30,771 nt of DNA from CAZXYF01 sp964644705 (GCA_964644705.1 CAZXYF010000015.1:1-30771); one strand, 5' to 3'. Counted from the stretch's first letter, positions 14,774-22,886 are shown. The notes: generated from the sequence alone by a model not told the origin. Numbers and translations are program-made.

Positions 14774-17074
14774 ATGTTGAGCACTGGCATGGAGGGCGTA
14801 GATCGGCTTATCGATGGACTCCGCGAGGGTGACAACGTCGTCTGGGAAATCGACAGCGGCGCGCCCATTGATGCGTTCATACGGGGTATATTACAGACTG
14901 CGCAAAATTTGTCCAGGCCCCTGATCTATGTAAGCCTCAATCGCTCCCCCCACGCAATTATGGAACATTACAAGGAGCACACCCCCGAGCTGTTTTATCT
15001 CATCGACTGTTTCACGGGGGGGAAGGGCAGCGATGATCGCGTCTTTGCCGATTTTTATGATGGCGGAGAAGAAGAAGAACTGGAGGGCGTCATTCGTCGA
15101 TGTGAATCGCCCGATCCCAGTCACGTGACCGACGTGCTGGAAGAGATCGAAGCGGAGGCCGGAGAAAAGCCCTTTTACGTTTTCGATAGTATTACGGGAA
15201 TGCTGGAACTGTGGAACACTGAACGGGAGGCGTTGAATTTTTTCTCCTACATGTGTCCACGCCTCTACGATCTCGACACAGTGGCTTACTGGGTGCTGGA
15301 ATACGAAGCTCATACCGAACAATTTCTGGCCAATCTGAGACACATCACCCAGGTGGTCCTTGAATTATCAGTGGAGGAGGGAGATCCTGCACTGACGGTT
15401 AGAAAATCAGAGGGGCGATCCTCTTCCGGCGTGGGCATTCCTCACCATTTCGCCCTCGAAGACGATCAGATCCAGTTTATGCCCGCGCGGCGAGAAGAAC
15501 TGGAAATGGCTCTGCTTGGCGATATCAGCAAGACGATCGGAAAAGCACTGGAGCTGGAAAAAGTCTTCGAGCAAACAATGGACATTCTCGCCCGGGAACT
15601 GGACCTCAAGCGCGGCACACTTGTGCTGCGGGAACGCGGGAGCAATCAGTTGAAAATCGTTGCTGCCCACGCGTTGAGTGAAGAAGAAAAAGAAAAAGGG
15701 CAGTATGAGATCGGGGAAGGCGTCACCGGGCGAGTGGTGGAAACCGGCGAGGCAGTGGCCATCCCGGATATCAGCAAAGATCCGTTTTTCCTGAATCGAA
15801 CGGGGGCGCGCCGTCACGCGGGCCATGACCGTCCCATTTCATTCGTATGTGTACCGCTGACGGTCGATAATGAAGTTGTGGGGGCCATCAGCGTCGATCG
15901 GGAATTCGTCGATGAAGAGACCCTCGCCAAAGACCAACGCCTGCTGCAAATCATCGCCAATCTGGTCAGCCAGGCGATCAAGATCAACCGGATGGTCATG
16001 TTGCAACGCGAAGAACTGGTGGCGGAAAATCTACGCCTTCGGAAAAACCTCGAGTCCAAATACAAATTCGGCAACATCGTGGCCGCCAGCGGAGCGATGC
16101 AAGATGTGGTTGCAACCGCGTCGGCGGTCGCCGACAGTGATGCTAATGTCCTGATACGCGGCGAAACGGGAACGGGAAAAGAACTGATCGCCGGAGTGTT
16201 GCACTACAATAGCGACCGGTCGGACGGACCATTCATCAAGGTCAATTGCGGTGCACTCTCGGAAAATCTGCTGGAAAGTGAGATTTTCGGTCACGTCAAA
16301 GGCGCTTTCACCGGCGCAGTGGAGGACCGCAAGGGACGTTTTGAACTCGCCGATGGGGGGACCATTTTTCTGGATGAAATCGGCACCATCAGCGAACATC
16401 TCCAGGTAAAGCTGCTGAGGGTACTGCAGGAGAAAGAATTTGAGCGCGTTGGCGGGTCCAAAACGATCCATGTGGATGTGCGTGTGGTCGCGGCCACAAA
16501 CGTTGATCTGGAAGAAAAGATGCGCGAAGGTGATTTTCGAGAAGACCTCTTCTACCGACTCAACGTCATCCCCATCAACATCCCTCCCCTGCGTGAAAGA
16601 ACCGACGACATCCCGTTCCTGATAGATCACTTTCTGGAAATCTATAACGAGCAATATGACAAAGACGTCTCCGAAATATCCCGTGAGGTGCTCGATACCT
16701 TTATGAACTACGCATGGCCCGGCAACGTCAGGGAACTGGAAAGCTGCATCGAACGTGCCGTGGTTCTCAGCCAGAGTGGAACGATAGGGATGAACCTGCT
16801 TCCCATCAACATCCGAACGATGGGCGAAGAGAACGCCCGAAAAATGATAGGCGAACCCGAAGACGTAATCAGTCGCCTGGTGCGAAGCCTCCGCAAATCC
16901 GGAACACGGCACAACCTCCATGATCGCATCATGTCCCGAGTCGAAAAGGCCCTCCTGCAGCAGGTTCTGGAAAGCAACGACTTCACCCAGACCCAGGCTG
17001 CTGAAGAACTGGGCATGAGTCGAAACACAGTGCGGCGAAAGATTAAAGAAATGGGGATCACCCCGAAAGAATGA
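14774..17074 (+). CDS. sigma-54 activator with KaiC-like, GAF, AAA+ and Fis domains
   Basis: This 766-residue regulator should activate sigma-54 RNA polymerase. Residues 1-235 resemble a KaiC/RecA-like domain beginning STGMEGVDRLIDGL; the P-loop position (about 24-33) reads WEIDSGAPID and lacks GK[ST], so ATP binding there is doubtful, while FDSIT (137-141) fits the Walker B strand. Residues 245-405 are a GAF domain of the NifA type, and 430-670 the AAA+ domain with Walker A GETGTGKE (463-470), GAFTGA (510-515) for sigma-54 contact and Walker B GTIFLDEI (529-536). A Fis-type helix-turn-helix ends the protein (about 725-762). No response-regulator receiver is present, so the signal must come through the KaiC-like or GAF domain. 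AAGGGG lies 11 nt before the ATG. A sigma-54 promoter lies at 19131. Confidence 0.93.
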   Translation: MLSTGMEGVDRLIDGLREGDNVVWEIDSGAPIDAFIRGILQTAQNLSRPLIYVSLNRSPHAIMEHYKEHTPELFYLIDCFTGGKGSDDRVFADFYDGGEEEELEGVIRRCESPDPSHVTDVLEEIEAEAGEKPFYVFDSITGMLELWNTEREALNFFSYMCPRLYDLDTVAYWVLEYEAHTEQFLANLRHITQVVLELSVEEGDPALTVRKSEGRSSSGVGIPHHFALEDDQIQFMPARREELEMALLGDISKTIGKALELEKVFEQTMDILARELDLKRGTLVLRERGSNQLKIVAAHALSEEEKEKGQYEIGEGVTGRVVETGEAVAIPDISKDPFFLNRTGARRHAGHDRPISFVCVPLTVDNEVVGAISVDREFVDEETLAKDQRLLQIIANLVSQAIKINRMVMLQREELVAENLRLRKNLESKYKFGNIVAASGAMQDVVATASAVADSDANVLIRGETGTGKELIAGVLHYNSDRSDGPFIKVNCGALSENLLESEIFGHVKGAFTGAVEDRKGRFELADGGTIFLDEIGTISEHLQVKLLRVLQEKEFERVGGSKTIHVDVRVVAATNVDLEEKMREGDFREDLFYRLNVIPINIPPLRERTDDIPFLIDHFLEIYNEQYDKDVSEISREVLDTFMNYAWPGNVRELESCIERAVVLSQSGTIGMNLLPINIRTMGEENARKMIGEPEDVISRLVRSLRKSGTRHNLHDRIMSRVEKALLQQVLESNDFTQTQAAEELGMSRNTVRRKIKEMGITPKE

Positions 17075-17120
17075 TCCCATAATGTTGATGCCCCATATAC
17101 GGTTTCAATCCCGGGCCTGA

Positions 17121-17328
17121 GCTCTGTCTGAGAAAGCGGTCGTCGGACCGAGCCTCCTGCGCGCCATAGCATGGCGCTTCGGCGCCCACGCGGAGGCGGG
17201 AGCAGTCCAAATCTTCGCTGGCGCGGACGCCGAAGCAGGCCTATCCAGTGGAGATAAGCCGATGCAGGCGGACAAAGCCAGCGGTGATTTGGGGCGCTCG
17301 AATCCAGATCCGCTTTTTCAGACAGAGC
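17121..17328. mobile_element. MITE-like element with 19-bp terminal inverted repeats
   Basis: GCTCTGTCTGAGAAAGCGG (17121-17139) is the inverted complement of 17310-17328 with one mismatch. The 208-bp interior is GC-rich, with small hairpins such as CGCCATAGCATGGCG, and has no convincing coding frame. Size and terminal repeats fit a non-autonomous transposable element of the kind mobilised by an IS transposase elsewhere. Target-site duplication is not clear: flanks read GGCCTGA and CTAATAC. Confidence 0.7.
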
Positions 17329-17457
17329 CTAATACCCCCAACATTTCACAAAGCTCACACCGGTTTGGGCTCCGACCGAACCGCAGTTGCCCCGTACTGC
17401 ATCCAGACATCCCTGTTTCGCCCATCCGGGCTGCGTTTGCCTTCGCTTCCAGTACGT

Positions 17458-17492
17458 AAAAAAGGAACCTCCGACATGCCGCCAGAGGTTCC
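17458..17492 (-). terminator. rho-independent terminator of the gdh gene
   Basis: On the minus strand GGAACCTC and GAGGTTCC form a perfect 8-bp stem around a 13-nt loop, followed by six T residues. It starts 24 bp after the Gdh stop codon. Confidence 0.93.
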
Positions 17493-17516
17493 CCGTATTT
17501 AGATGTCGCCCCCATT

Positions 17517-18764
17517 TCATACCCAACCGCGCAGCTTGCAGCTTTCGGCCACCCGCTCCACCGACACCAGGTAAGCCGCCATCCGCATATTGATATCCTC
17601 CTTGTTCGCTCGGTTATAAACGGCATGAAATGCGCTGGTCATTTTGCGGTCCAATTCCTCGTTTGCTTTTTCCGCTGTCCAGTAATTATTGGTTATGTTC
17701 TGAACCATTTCATAATAGGAGGCCGTTACGCCACCCGCGTTGGCAAGGAAATCCGGAATAAACAAAACGCCGTTTTCATGGAGGATTTCATCTGCCGCCG
17801 GCGTTTGAGGGCCATTTGCCAGCTCACATGAGATCGTTGCCTGGATATTCGCCGCGTTCTCCTCCGTTATAACGTTTTCCAGTGCGGCCGGATACAGAAT
17901 ATCCACATCCAGTTCCAGAAGCTCTTCATTGGTAAACTCCTCGGCACCGGGGTAGCCACCAACCTGACCCGACTCCAGTTTATGATCCACAAGCGCACGT
18001 GCGTCCATGCCGTCACGATTGATGATTCCCCCGCGGCTATCGCTGACGGCAACGATTTTGCATCCCAACATCTCCTGGCTCAGCAACGCAGCATATTGCC
18101 CGGCGTTGCCGAATCCCTGGATGGCAACTGATGCTCCCTCGGTTTCCAATCCTACGGCCTCGGCCGCTTCCCGTACGATATAGCATCCGCCTCGTGCAGT
18201 AGCATCGCCCCGGCCGAGAGACCCGCCAAGAGCAATCGGCTTACCCGTGATCATTCCGGGTTCATGACGTCCCCCCTGCATCGTTTCATATTCGTCCATC
18301 ATCCACGCCATCACCTGGGGATTCGTGTAGACATCGGGGGCCGGCACGTCCTTGTGGTCACCGACGATTCGACCAACCTGACGAATGTAGGCGCGGCTGA
18401 GCCTTTCCAACTCCGTTTCGCTCAGCTCTTTCGGATTACAGACCACACCGCCCTTTCCCCCTCCCAGAGGAACATCCACAACTGCAGTCTTCCAGGTCAT
18501 CCACGCAGCCAGCGCACGCACCGTATCGACGGTTTCCTCCGGATGAAACCGAATCCCGCCCTTGCATGGCCCGCGTGCATCATTGTACTGCACCCTGAAT
18601 CCATGAAACACCTCCGTCGACCCATCGTCCATTTTCACGGGCAAAGTGACGTGAAATTCCCGCTGGGGCCAGCGGAGAACCTGGTGGACAGATTCGTCTA
18701 ATTCCAGTTGCTCAGCGGCTGTATCCAGCTGATCCTGCGCCATCTCGAATGGATTGTAACCCAT
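17517..18764 (-). CDS. gdhA: glutamate dehydrogenase (Glu/Leu/Phe/Val dehydrogenase family)
   Basis: This 415-residue enzyme interconverts glutamate with 2-oxoglutarate and ammonia. The substrate region shows GPCKGGIRFHP (Lys68), the W-K pair at 91-92 and the catalytic Lys104 in PLGGGKGG. A Rossmann nucleotide site follows with AIQGFGNAGQ. Length and motifs fit the hexameric short-type GDH common in archaea and many bacteria; NAD versus NADP use cannot be decided safely by eye. GGAG lies 6 nt before the ATG and a strong terminator follows. It is transcribed divergently from the FMN glutamate synthase-like gene across a 489-bp spacer, so the two nitrogen genes may share control. Confidence 0.95.
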   Translation of the reverse strand: MGYNPFEMAQDQLDTAAEQLELDESVHQVLRWPQREFHVTLPVKMDDGSTEVFHGFRVQYNDARGPCKGGIRFHPEETVDTVRALAAWMTWKTAVVDVPLGGGKGGVVCNPKELSETELERLSRAYIRQVGRIVGDHKDVPAPDVYTNPQVMAWMMDEYETMQGGRHEPGMITGKPIALGGSLGRGDATARGGCYIVREAAEAVGLETEGASVAIQGFGNAGQYAALLSQEMLGCKIVAVSDSRGGIINRDGMDARALVDHKLESGQVGGYPGAEEFTNEELLELDVDILYPAALENVITEENAANIQATISCELANGPQTPAADEILHENGVLFIPDFLANAGGVTASYYEMVQNITNNYWTAEKANEELDRKMTSAFHAVYNRANKEDINMRMAAYLVSVERVAESCKLRGWV

Positions 18765-19253
18765 TATACACTCCTGCTCTCAAAGAAAGTAACCTGGCTC
18801 AATATACTAATAAGAACAAAGAGGATAGGCCAACCCACCCCCCGCAGTCAACCAAAGTGGTTTCCTGTGAATCATATGCACTTCGGCTGCGCACCGCGGG
18901 GTATGCCGATATATTTGCCCATGCACATACATTGCCCACCGGCACTATTTTAAATCAGCCTGCCCTCAACCCGGTTTATCCCCGCTTGCCGCTCCGGTGC
19001 ACTATCCCTGAGCATCGCACACTCATGTGTCACTTTCCCCCCTGAAAAAAACCCCGGGCATAAAAAGGTTATTCTGCTATAGTCTTTGTGAGTATCGACT
19101 TACGCAAGAGCTTCAGAATGGCCATGTCACTGGCATCACGTTTGCAACTAATTATTACTCCTGAGTGAATGGTCGCAACCTGTAAGCAACGGAACCGTGC
19201 CACGTTGTGCAACACTCTCTTTTTTACTCTCTTAATCCTGGAGGATTTGCCGT
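18765..19253. other. 489-bp divergent regulatory spacer, gdhA to glutamate synthase-like gene
   Basis: The spacer carries the sigma-54 promoter at 19131-19146. About 100 bp upstream of it is a short dyad, ACAC-TCAT-GTGT (19019-19030), at a distance usual for activator sites, but its arms are only 4 bp. A TATAGT (19078-19083) without a good -35 could be a second, weaker promoter. On the minus strand no convincing promoter for gdhA stands out, although the region just before it is AT-rich. Confidence 0.6.
19131..19146 (+). promoter_or_regulatory. sigma-54 (-24/-12) promoter of the glutamate synthase-like gene
   Basis: The site TGGCATCACGTTTGCA matches the sigma-54 pattern TGGCAC-N5-TTGCW at ten of eleven fixed positions, with the essential GG and GC exactly 10 bp apart. 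Transcription would begin near 19158, about 95 nt before the ATG at 19254. A sigma-54 activator gene lies at 14774-17074. Confidence 0.75.
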
Positions 19254-20852
19254 ATGAATTTGCAGCAGCCGAACGCTGGAGAAGCTACCAAGACTCGTAA
19301 TCGTTCACGTGATGTTGTCCCGGGCTCGGGCATATGCTCGATATGCCGTGACGACTGCAAAGGAAACTGTGAAATTTTCAAAGCGAGTTTCCGCGGGCGT
19401 GAAGTACTGTATCCGGGACCGTACGGAGACATGACCGCCGGTGCCAACAAAGATTATCCGATTGACTTCAGTCATCTGAACATTCTTGGATACGCTCAGG
19501 GAGCAAAAGGGTTGCCGGAAGATGAAGAGCCAACACCGGACAACACCCTATTCCCTGATGTCTCCACTGAAGGGGAATACGGAAACGAAAACCCCGTCGA
19601 TCTTCGAGTTCCCGTATTCACCGGTGCACTGGGATCCACGGAAATCGCCCGCAAACACTGGGAAAGTTTCGCCTGCGGGGCCGGCCTGGCCGGAATCACC
19701 CTGGTCTGCGGCGAGAACGTCTGCGGCGTTGACCCCGACCTGGAGCGTGGATCCGATGGAAAAGTAACCCGTTCACCGGAAATGGAACGCCGGGTGGAAA
19801 TCTGGAATAAATGGCACCAGGGCTATGGCGATCTTGTCGTTCAGCTTAACGTTGAGGACACACGACTGGGCGTCGCCGATTACGTTCTGGGCGAGCTCGG
19901 TGTTGAAACCATCGAATTGAAATGGGGCCAGGGCGCCAAATGTATCGGTGGTGAAATCAAACTCGAATCGGTCGAACGTGCACTGGAACTGCAGGAGCGT
20001 GGATATCTCGTGACCCCTGACCCTTCGATCCCCGCCCACCAGAAGGCTTTTGAGGAGGGCGAAATCGAGAACTTTGAGCGGCACAGTCGGCTTGGCTTCA
20101 TCGACAAAGGAACCTTCATGGAGAAGGTCGAGACACTCCGTTCGAAGGGAGCCAAACGAGTGACGCTCAAAACCGGCGCCTATCCGATGCGGGAACTCGC
20201 CCAGGCTATCAAATGGTCGAGCGAAGCCGGGATTGATCTGCTCACCATTGATGGAGCCCCGGGCGGAACCGGGATGAGCCCCTGGCGTATGATGAACGAG
20301 TGGGGAATTCCCACCTTCTACATCGAGGCGATGACACACGAGCTGTGTGAAAAGCTCGACGAACAGGGCGAGCCAGTTCCGGATATCGCCATCGCCGGCG
20401 GACTGTCCACCGAGGATCACATATTCAAAGCCATCGCCATGGGCGCGCCCTACGTCAAGGCCGTCTGCATGGGCCGGGGCATGATGATCCCTGGTTATGT
20501 GGGCGAAAACATCGAAAAATGGACCGGTGAAGACGCCGAGTCCCTCCCGAAAACGATCAAGAAATACGGCGAGAAGCCCGAACAGATCTTCGAGACATAC
20601 GAGGATTTGTGCGATGAATATGGCCGCTCCGCCGTCGAGAACATGCCCATGGGAGGCATTGGCATCTACACCTTTGCCGATAAGCTTAAAGTCGGTCTTC
20701 AGCAGCTCATGGCTGGCACGCGGAACTACAGGCTCGACACCATCAGCCGTGATGATGTGACCGCACTGACGCGCAAAGCGGCCGAGGTCAGTGGACTGCC
20801 CTACGTGACCGACGCCTACAGGGAAGAAGCCATGGAAATCATTGAAGGCTGA
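19254..20852 (+). CDS. FMN-binding glutamate synthase-like protein
   Basis: This 532-residue protein matches the FMN/glutamate synthase catalytic domain family, often annotated as an archaeal-type GltB. Central features are the glycine-rich GGEIKL region, TIDGAPGGTGMSPW near the FMN/2-iminoglutarate site and AIAGGLSTEDHIFKAIAMGA for phosphate binding. The N-terminus carries four cysteines, C28-x2-C31-x3-C35-x3-C39, likely a metal or iron-sulfur site. The 3Fe-4S loop of standard GltB (C-x5-C-x4-C) is not seen at its usual place, and there is no glutaminase domain, so ammonia or a partner subunit would have to supply nitrogen. GGAGG precedes the ATG. A sigma-54 promoter lies upstream and a small cysteine-rich protein gene follows after 43 bp. 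Confidence 0.9.
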   Translation: MNLQQPNAGEATKTRNRSRDVVPGSGICSICRDDCKGNCEIFKASFRGREVLYPGPYGDMTAGANKDYPIDFSHLNILGYAQGAKGLPEDEEPTPDNTLFPDVSTEGEYGNENPVDLRVPVFTGALGSTEIARKHWESFACGAGLAGITLVCGENVCGVDPDLERGSDGKVTRSPEMERRVEIWNKWHQGYGDLVVQLNVEDTRLGVADYVLGELGVETIELKWGQGAKCIGGEIKLESVERALELQERGYLVTPDPSIPAHQKAFEEGEIENFERHSRLGFIDKGTFMEKVETLRSKGAKRVTLKTGAYPMRELAQAIKWSSEAGIDLLTIDGAPGGTGMSPWRMMNEWGIPTFYIEAMTHELCEKLDEQGEPVPDIAIAGGLSTEDHIFKAIAMGAPYVKAVCMGRGMMIPGYVGENIEKWTGEDAESLPKTIKKYGEKPEQIFETYEDLCDEYGRSAVENMPMGGIGIYTFADKLKVGLQQLMAGTRNYRLDTISRDDVTALTRKAAEVSGLPYVTDAYREEAMEIIEG

Positions 20853-20895
20853 ATTCCCATATATCCCGGTGATTATTCCTGAGAGGAGAACAAAT

Positions 20896-21156
20896 ATGAG
20901 CTACAAGCTCTGCCACGCGTGCGCCGGAGAACAAATGTGCAACCACAAGACTGCACAGCAGACGATTGTGAATTGCGACGAATTCCACGGTGCCGGAGGT
21001 GCTCCAGCGCGGGATACGAAACCGAAAACACATAAAACCGCGCGGAAACACCCAATCCTGTCAGGTTGTGGTTTGTGCGTGAACTGTGATCACCGGAACG
21101 ACTGCACTTACGCGGATCCTTCTCAGTTTGTAATGCAATGTGAAGAATACGCTTGA
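20896..21156 (+). CDS. small protein with duplicated four-cysteine motif
   Basis: This 86-residue protein of unknown function carries two copies of one motif with identical spacing: C6-x2-C9-x5-C15-x11-C27 followed by DEF, and C61-x2-C64-x5-C70-x11-C82 followed by EEY. A basic linker rich in Lys, His and Pro joins them. Each copy could hold one zinc ion or one [4Fe-4S] cluster. The ATG at 20896 has GAGAGGAG a few bases upstream; the frame is open back to 20842 but that stretch lacks a ribosome site. It lies 43 bp after the glutamate synthase-like gene and is closed by a strong terminator, so the two are probably one transcript. It may be an electron-transfer partner of that enzyme, which is inference. 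Confidence 0.82.
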   Translation: MSYKLCHACAGEQMCNHKTAQQTIVNCDEFHGAGGAPARDTKPKTHKTARKHPILSGCGLCVNCDHRNDCTYADPSQFVMQCEEYA

Positions 21157-21174
21157 GAAGTGCACAGTTACTCG

Positions 21175-21223
21175 ACACGTCTGCTGCGTTTCTTCACTCG
21201 TGGCAGGCGTGTTTCTTTTTTTC
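21175..21223 (+). terminator. rho-independent terminator after the cysteine-rich gene
   Basis: ACACGTCTGC (21175-21184) pairs with GCAGGCGTGT (21203-21212), ten base pairs with one G-U, followed by TTTCTTTTTTT. It separates the glutamate synthase transcript from purF. Confidence 0.9.
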
Positions 21224-21239
21224 CGACACATTATGAACC

Positions 21240-22667
21240 ATGGTACAACTATCACAACAAACCTGCGATGATCGTGACCGACCCAAACACCACTGCGGAA
21301 TCATTGGTATGTTTGGCGTACCGGAGGCCGCGCAACACGTTTACGCCGGTCTGTATGCCCTCCAGCACCGGGGACAAGAATCAGCAGGTATAGTGGCCTC
21401 TGACGGTAATCATATCCAGAGCAAAAAAGGACTCGGGCTGCTATCGGAGGCAGTGCAGCAGGATGAGCTGGATGAGCTGCCGGGCCACATTTCTGTCGGA
21501 CACGTGAGGTATTCCACAACGGGGGCAAAACGCGTCCAGAACATACAGCCCCTGGTGGTGGAATATTCCCAGGGCATAGTCGCGATTGCCCACAATGGCA
21601 ATCTCACGAACGCGCGATCCCTCCGGAAGATGTATGAATCCGACGGTTCCATTTTTCAGACGGCCACTGACAGCGAGATTGTGGTTCATCTGCTGGCGGA
21701 TCCCGAACATATTGGCGTTTCGGACCCGCTGGGAGAATCACTGCAGCATGTGAGCGGGGCTTTTTCCCTCCTGCTGATGACATCCAATCGCCTGATTGCC
21801 GCACGTGATCCGCACGGTTTTCGACCACTTGGCCTCGCCAAACTTGGCGACGGATACGTCGTCGCCAGTGAAACGTGTGCTTTCGATCTTCTGGGGGCCG
21901 ACTACATCCGTGACATCAATCCCGGGGAAATCCTTACAATTGACGAATCAGGTATGCACAGCTGGAGATATGCTTCCGAGCAACAGCGTAAGGCTCGCTG
22001 CCTGTTCGAACATATTTATTTCGCTCGACCGGATAGTCATATATTTGGCGATACAGTACATAACGTACGGGTGAAACTTGGTGAAAATCTGGCGAAAAAC
22101 AGTCCTGTTGACGCCGATGCTGTCATCAGTGTGCCCCATTCCGGGGACCCCGCGGCGCTGGGTTATGCCCGGGAGTCGGGGTTGCCCCTCGATATGGGAT
22201 TTGTCTGCAACCGGTACGTCGGCCGCACGTTCATCAAACCACCGGAAGAAGATCGGGAGCGGTCGGTCGAGATCAAACTCAATGTGATAGCCGACGCCGT
22301 GCGGGGAAAGAAGCTCGTCGTTGTGGATGACTCTCTGGTCAGAGGAACGACATGCCAGGCCAGACTCAGCATGCTACGAGAGGCAGGAGCTGAGGAACTG
22401 CACATGAGGATAAGCGCCCCACCTATTCGCTATCCCTGCTACTACGGCATTGATTTTCCCGACACTGATCAGCTGCTGGCCGCCAACAATTCAGTGGAAG
22501 AAATAAGGGAGTTCCTCAACGTTGATTCTTTTGCTTACCAGACCGTTGACGGCCTCCTCGATGCCGTAAGCGGGAATCCCTCCGATTACTGCCTGGGCTG
22601 TTTTACGGGCGATCGCCCCGTCCCGGTTGAAGAAGATATGGACCGGCTGGCGATGGAACGACAGTGA
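21240..22667 (+). CDS. purF: amidophosphoribosyltransferase
   Basis: This 475-residue enzyme makes phosphoribosylamine from PRPP and glutamine, the first step of purine synthesis. An 18-residue propeptide ends before Cys19 (CGIIGMFG), which becomes the N-terminal nucleophile of the class II glutaminase after cleavage. YALQHRGQESAGI and the PRPP motif VVVDDSLVRGTT follow. Cysteines in ARCLFEH, IRYPCYYGID and YCLGCFTG fit the four [4Fe-4S] ligands of the Bacillus-type enzyme, which is oxygen-sensitive. The ATG at 21240 has no clear Shine-Dalgarno site, but no better in-frame start exists before Cys19. It sits behind a strong terminator, so a promoter must lie in or before the short 83-bp gap; none is obvious. 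Confidence 0.95.
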   Translation: MVQLSQQTCDDRDRPKHHCGIIGMFGVPEAAQHVYAGLYALQHRGQESAGIVASDGNHIQSKKGLGLLSEAVQQDELDELPGHISVGHVRYSTTGAKRVQNIQPLVVEYSQGIVAIAHNGNLTNARSLRKMYESDGSIFQTATDSEIVVHLLADPEHIGVSDPLGESLQHVSGAFSLLLMTSNRLIAARDPHGFRPLGLAKLGDGYVVASETCAFDLLGADYIRDINPGEILTIDESGMHSWRYASEQQRKARCLFEHIYFARPDSHIFGDTVHNVRVKLGENLAKNSPVDADAVISVPHSGDPAALGYARESGLPLDMGFVCNRYVGRTFIKPPEEDRERSVEIKLNVIADAVRGKKLVVVDDSLVRGTTCQARLSMLREAGAEELHMRISAPPIRYPCYYGIDFPDTDQLLAANNSVEEIREFLNVDSFAYQTVDGLLDAVSGNPSDYCLGCFTGDRPVPVEEDMDRLAMERQ

Positions 22668-22701
22668 AAACTGGATTTGTCGTCTTTTGGGGCCATTTGA
22701 C

Positions 22702-22730
22702 CTGACGAACTGCAAAGAATTGTGTATACT
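22702..22730 (+). promoter_or_regulatory. probable promoter of the carA-pyrG-hisHF operon
   Basis: CTGACG (22702-22707, four of six) and TATACT (22725-22730, five of six) are separated by 17 bp. The start would fall near 22737, directly on the dyad GCACA-T-TGTGC. Confidence 0.5.
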
Positions 22731-22737
22731 ATCGGCA

Positions 22738-22748
22738 GCACATTGTGC
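22738..22748. promoter_or_regulatory. operator-like dyad at the predicted carA transcription start
   Basis: GCACA-T-TGTGC is a perfect dyad with 5-bp arms around one base, placed at the predicted transcription start. This position suits a repressor site, but no protein can be named. Confidence 0.35.
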
Positions 22749-22822
22749 GTCTCTTCCCGGCCGCCGGTTTATCCCTTCATAATGGGGAAAATGCATAAAC
22801 TGGCCTGGATGATGAGCGTACG

Positions 22823-22837
22823 ATGTTATATTAACAT
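22823..22837. promoter_or_regulatory. AT-rich dyad in the carA leader
   Basis: ATGTTA-TAT-TAACAT is a perfect dyad with 6-bp arms. It may be a protein-binding site or a weak RNA hairpin. Confidence 0.35.
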
Positions 22838-22869
22838 TATGTTGCCGATATTATCAGCTGAGTAAGCAC

Positions 22870-22886
22870 CATACTCCTGGAGTATG
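22870..22886 (+). promoter_or_regulatory. hairpin in the carA leader
   Basis: CATACTC-CTG-GAGTATG forms a perfect 7-bp stem with a three-base loop. No T-run follows, so it is not a terminator. Confidence 0.4.

Larger units (their letters stand above)
17075..17516. other. 442-bp convergent spacer between activator and gdh genes
   Basis: The spacer holds the 208-bp MITE-like element (17121-17328) and the gdh terminator (17458-17492). The remaining 129 bases (17329-17457) show nothing recognisable. No terminator serving the activator gene is evident apart from structure within the element. Confidence 0.7.

Noticed and set aside
16031..17080. 349-codon frame antisense to the AAA+ region of the activator
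   Set aside because: The sense frame has all sigma-54 activator motifs; the antisense is a codon-bias artefact.
22697..22730. TTGACC paired with TATACT as the carA promoter
   Set aside because: The spacer would be 22 bp; CTGACG at 22702 gives a proper 17-bp spacer.
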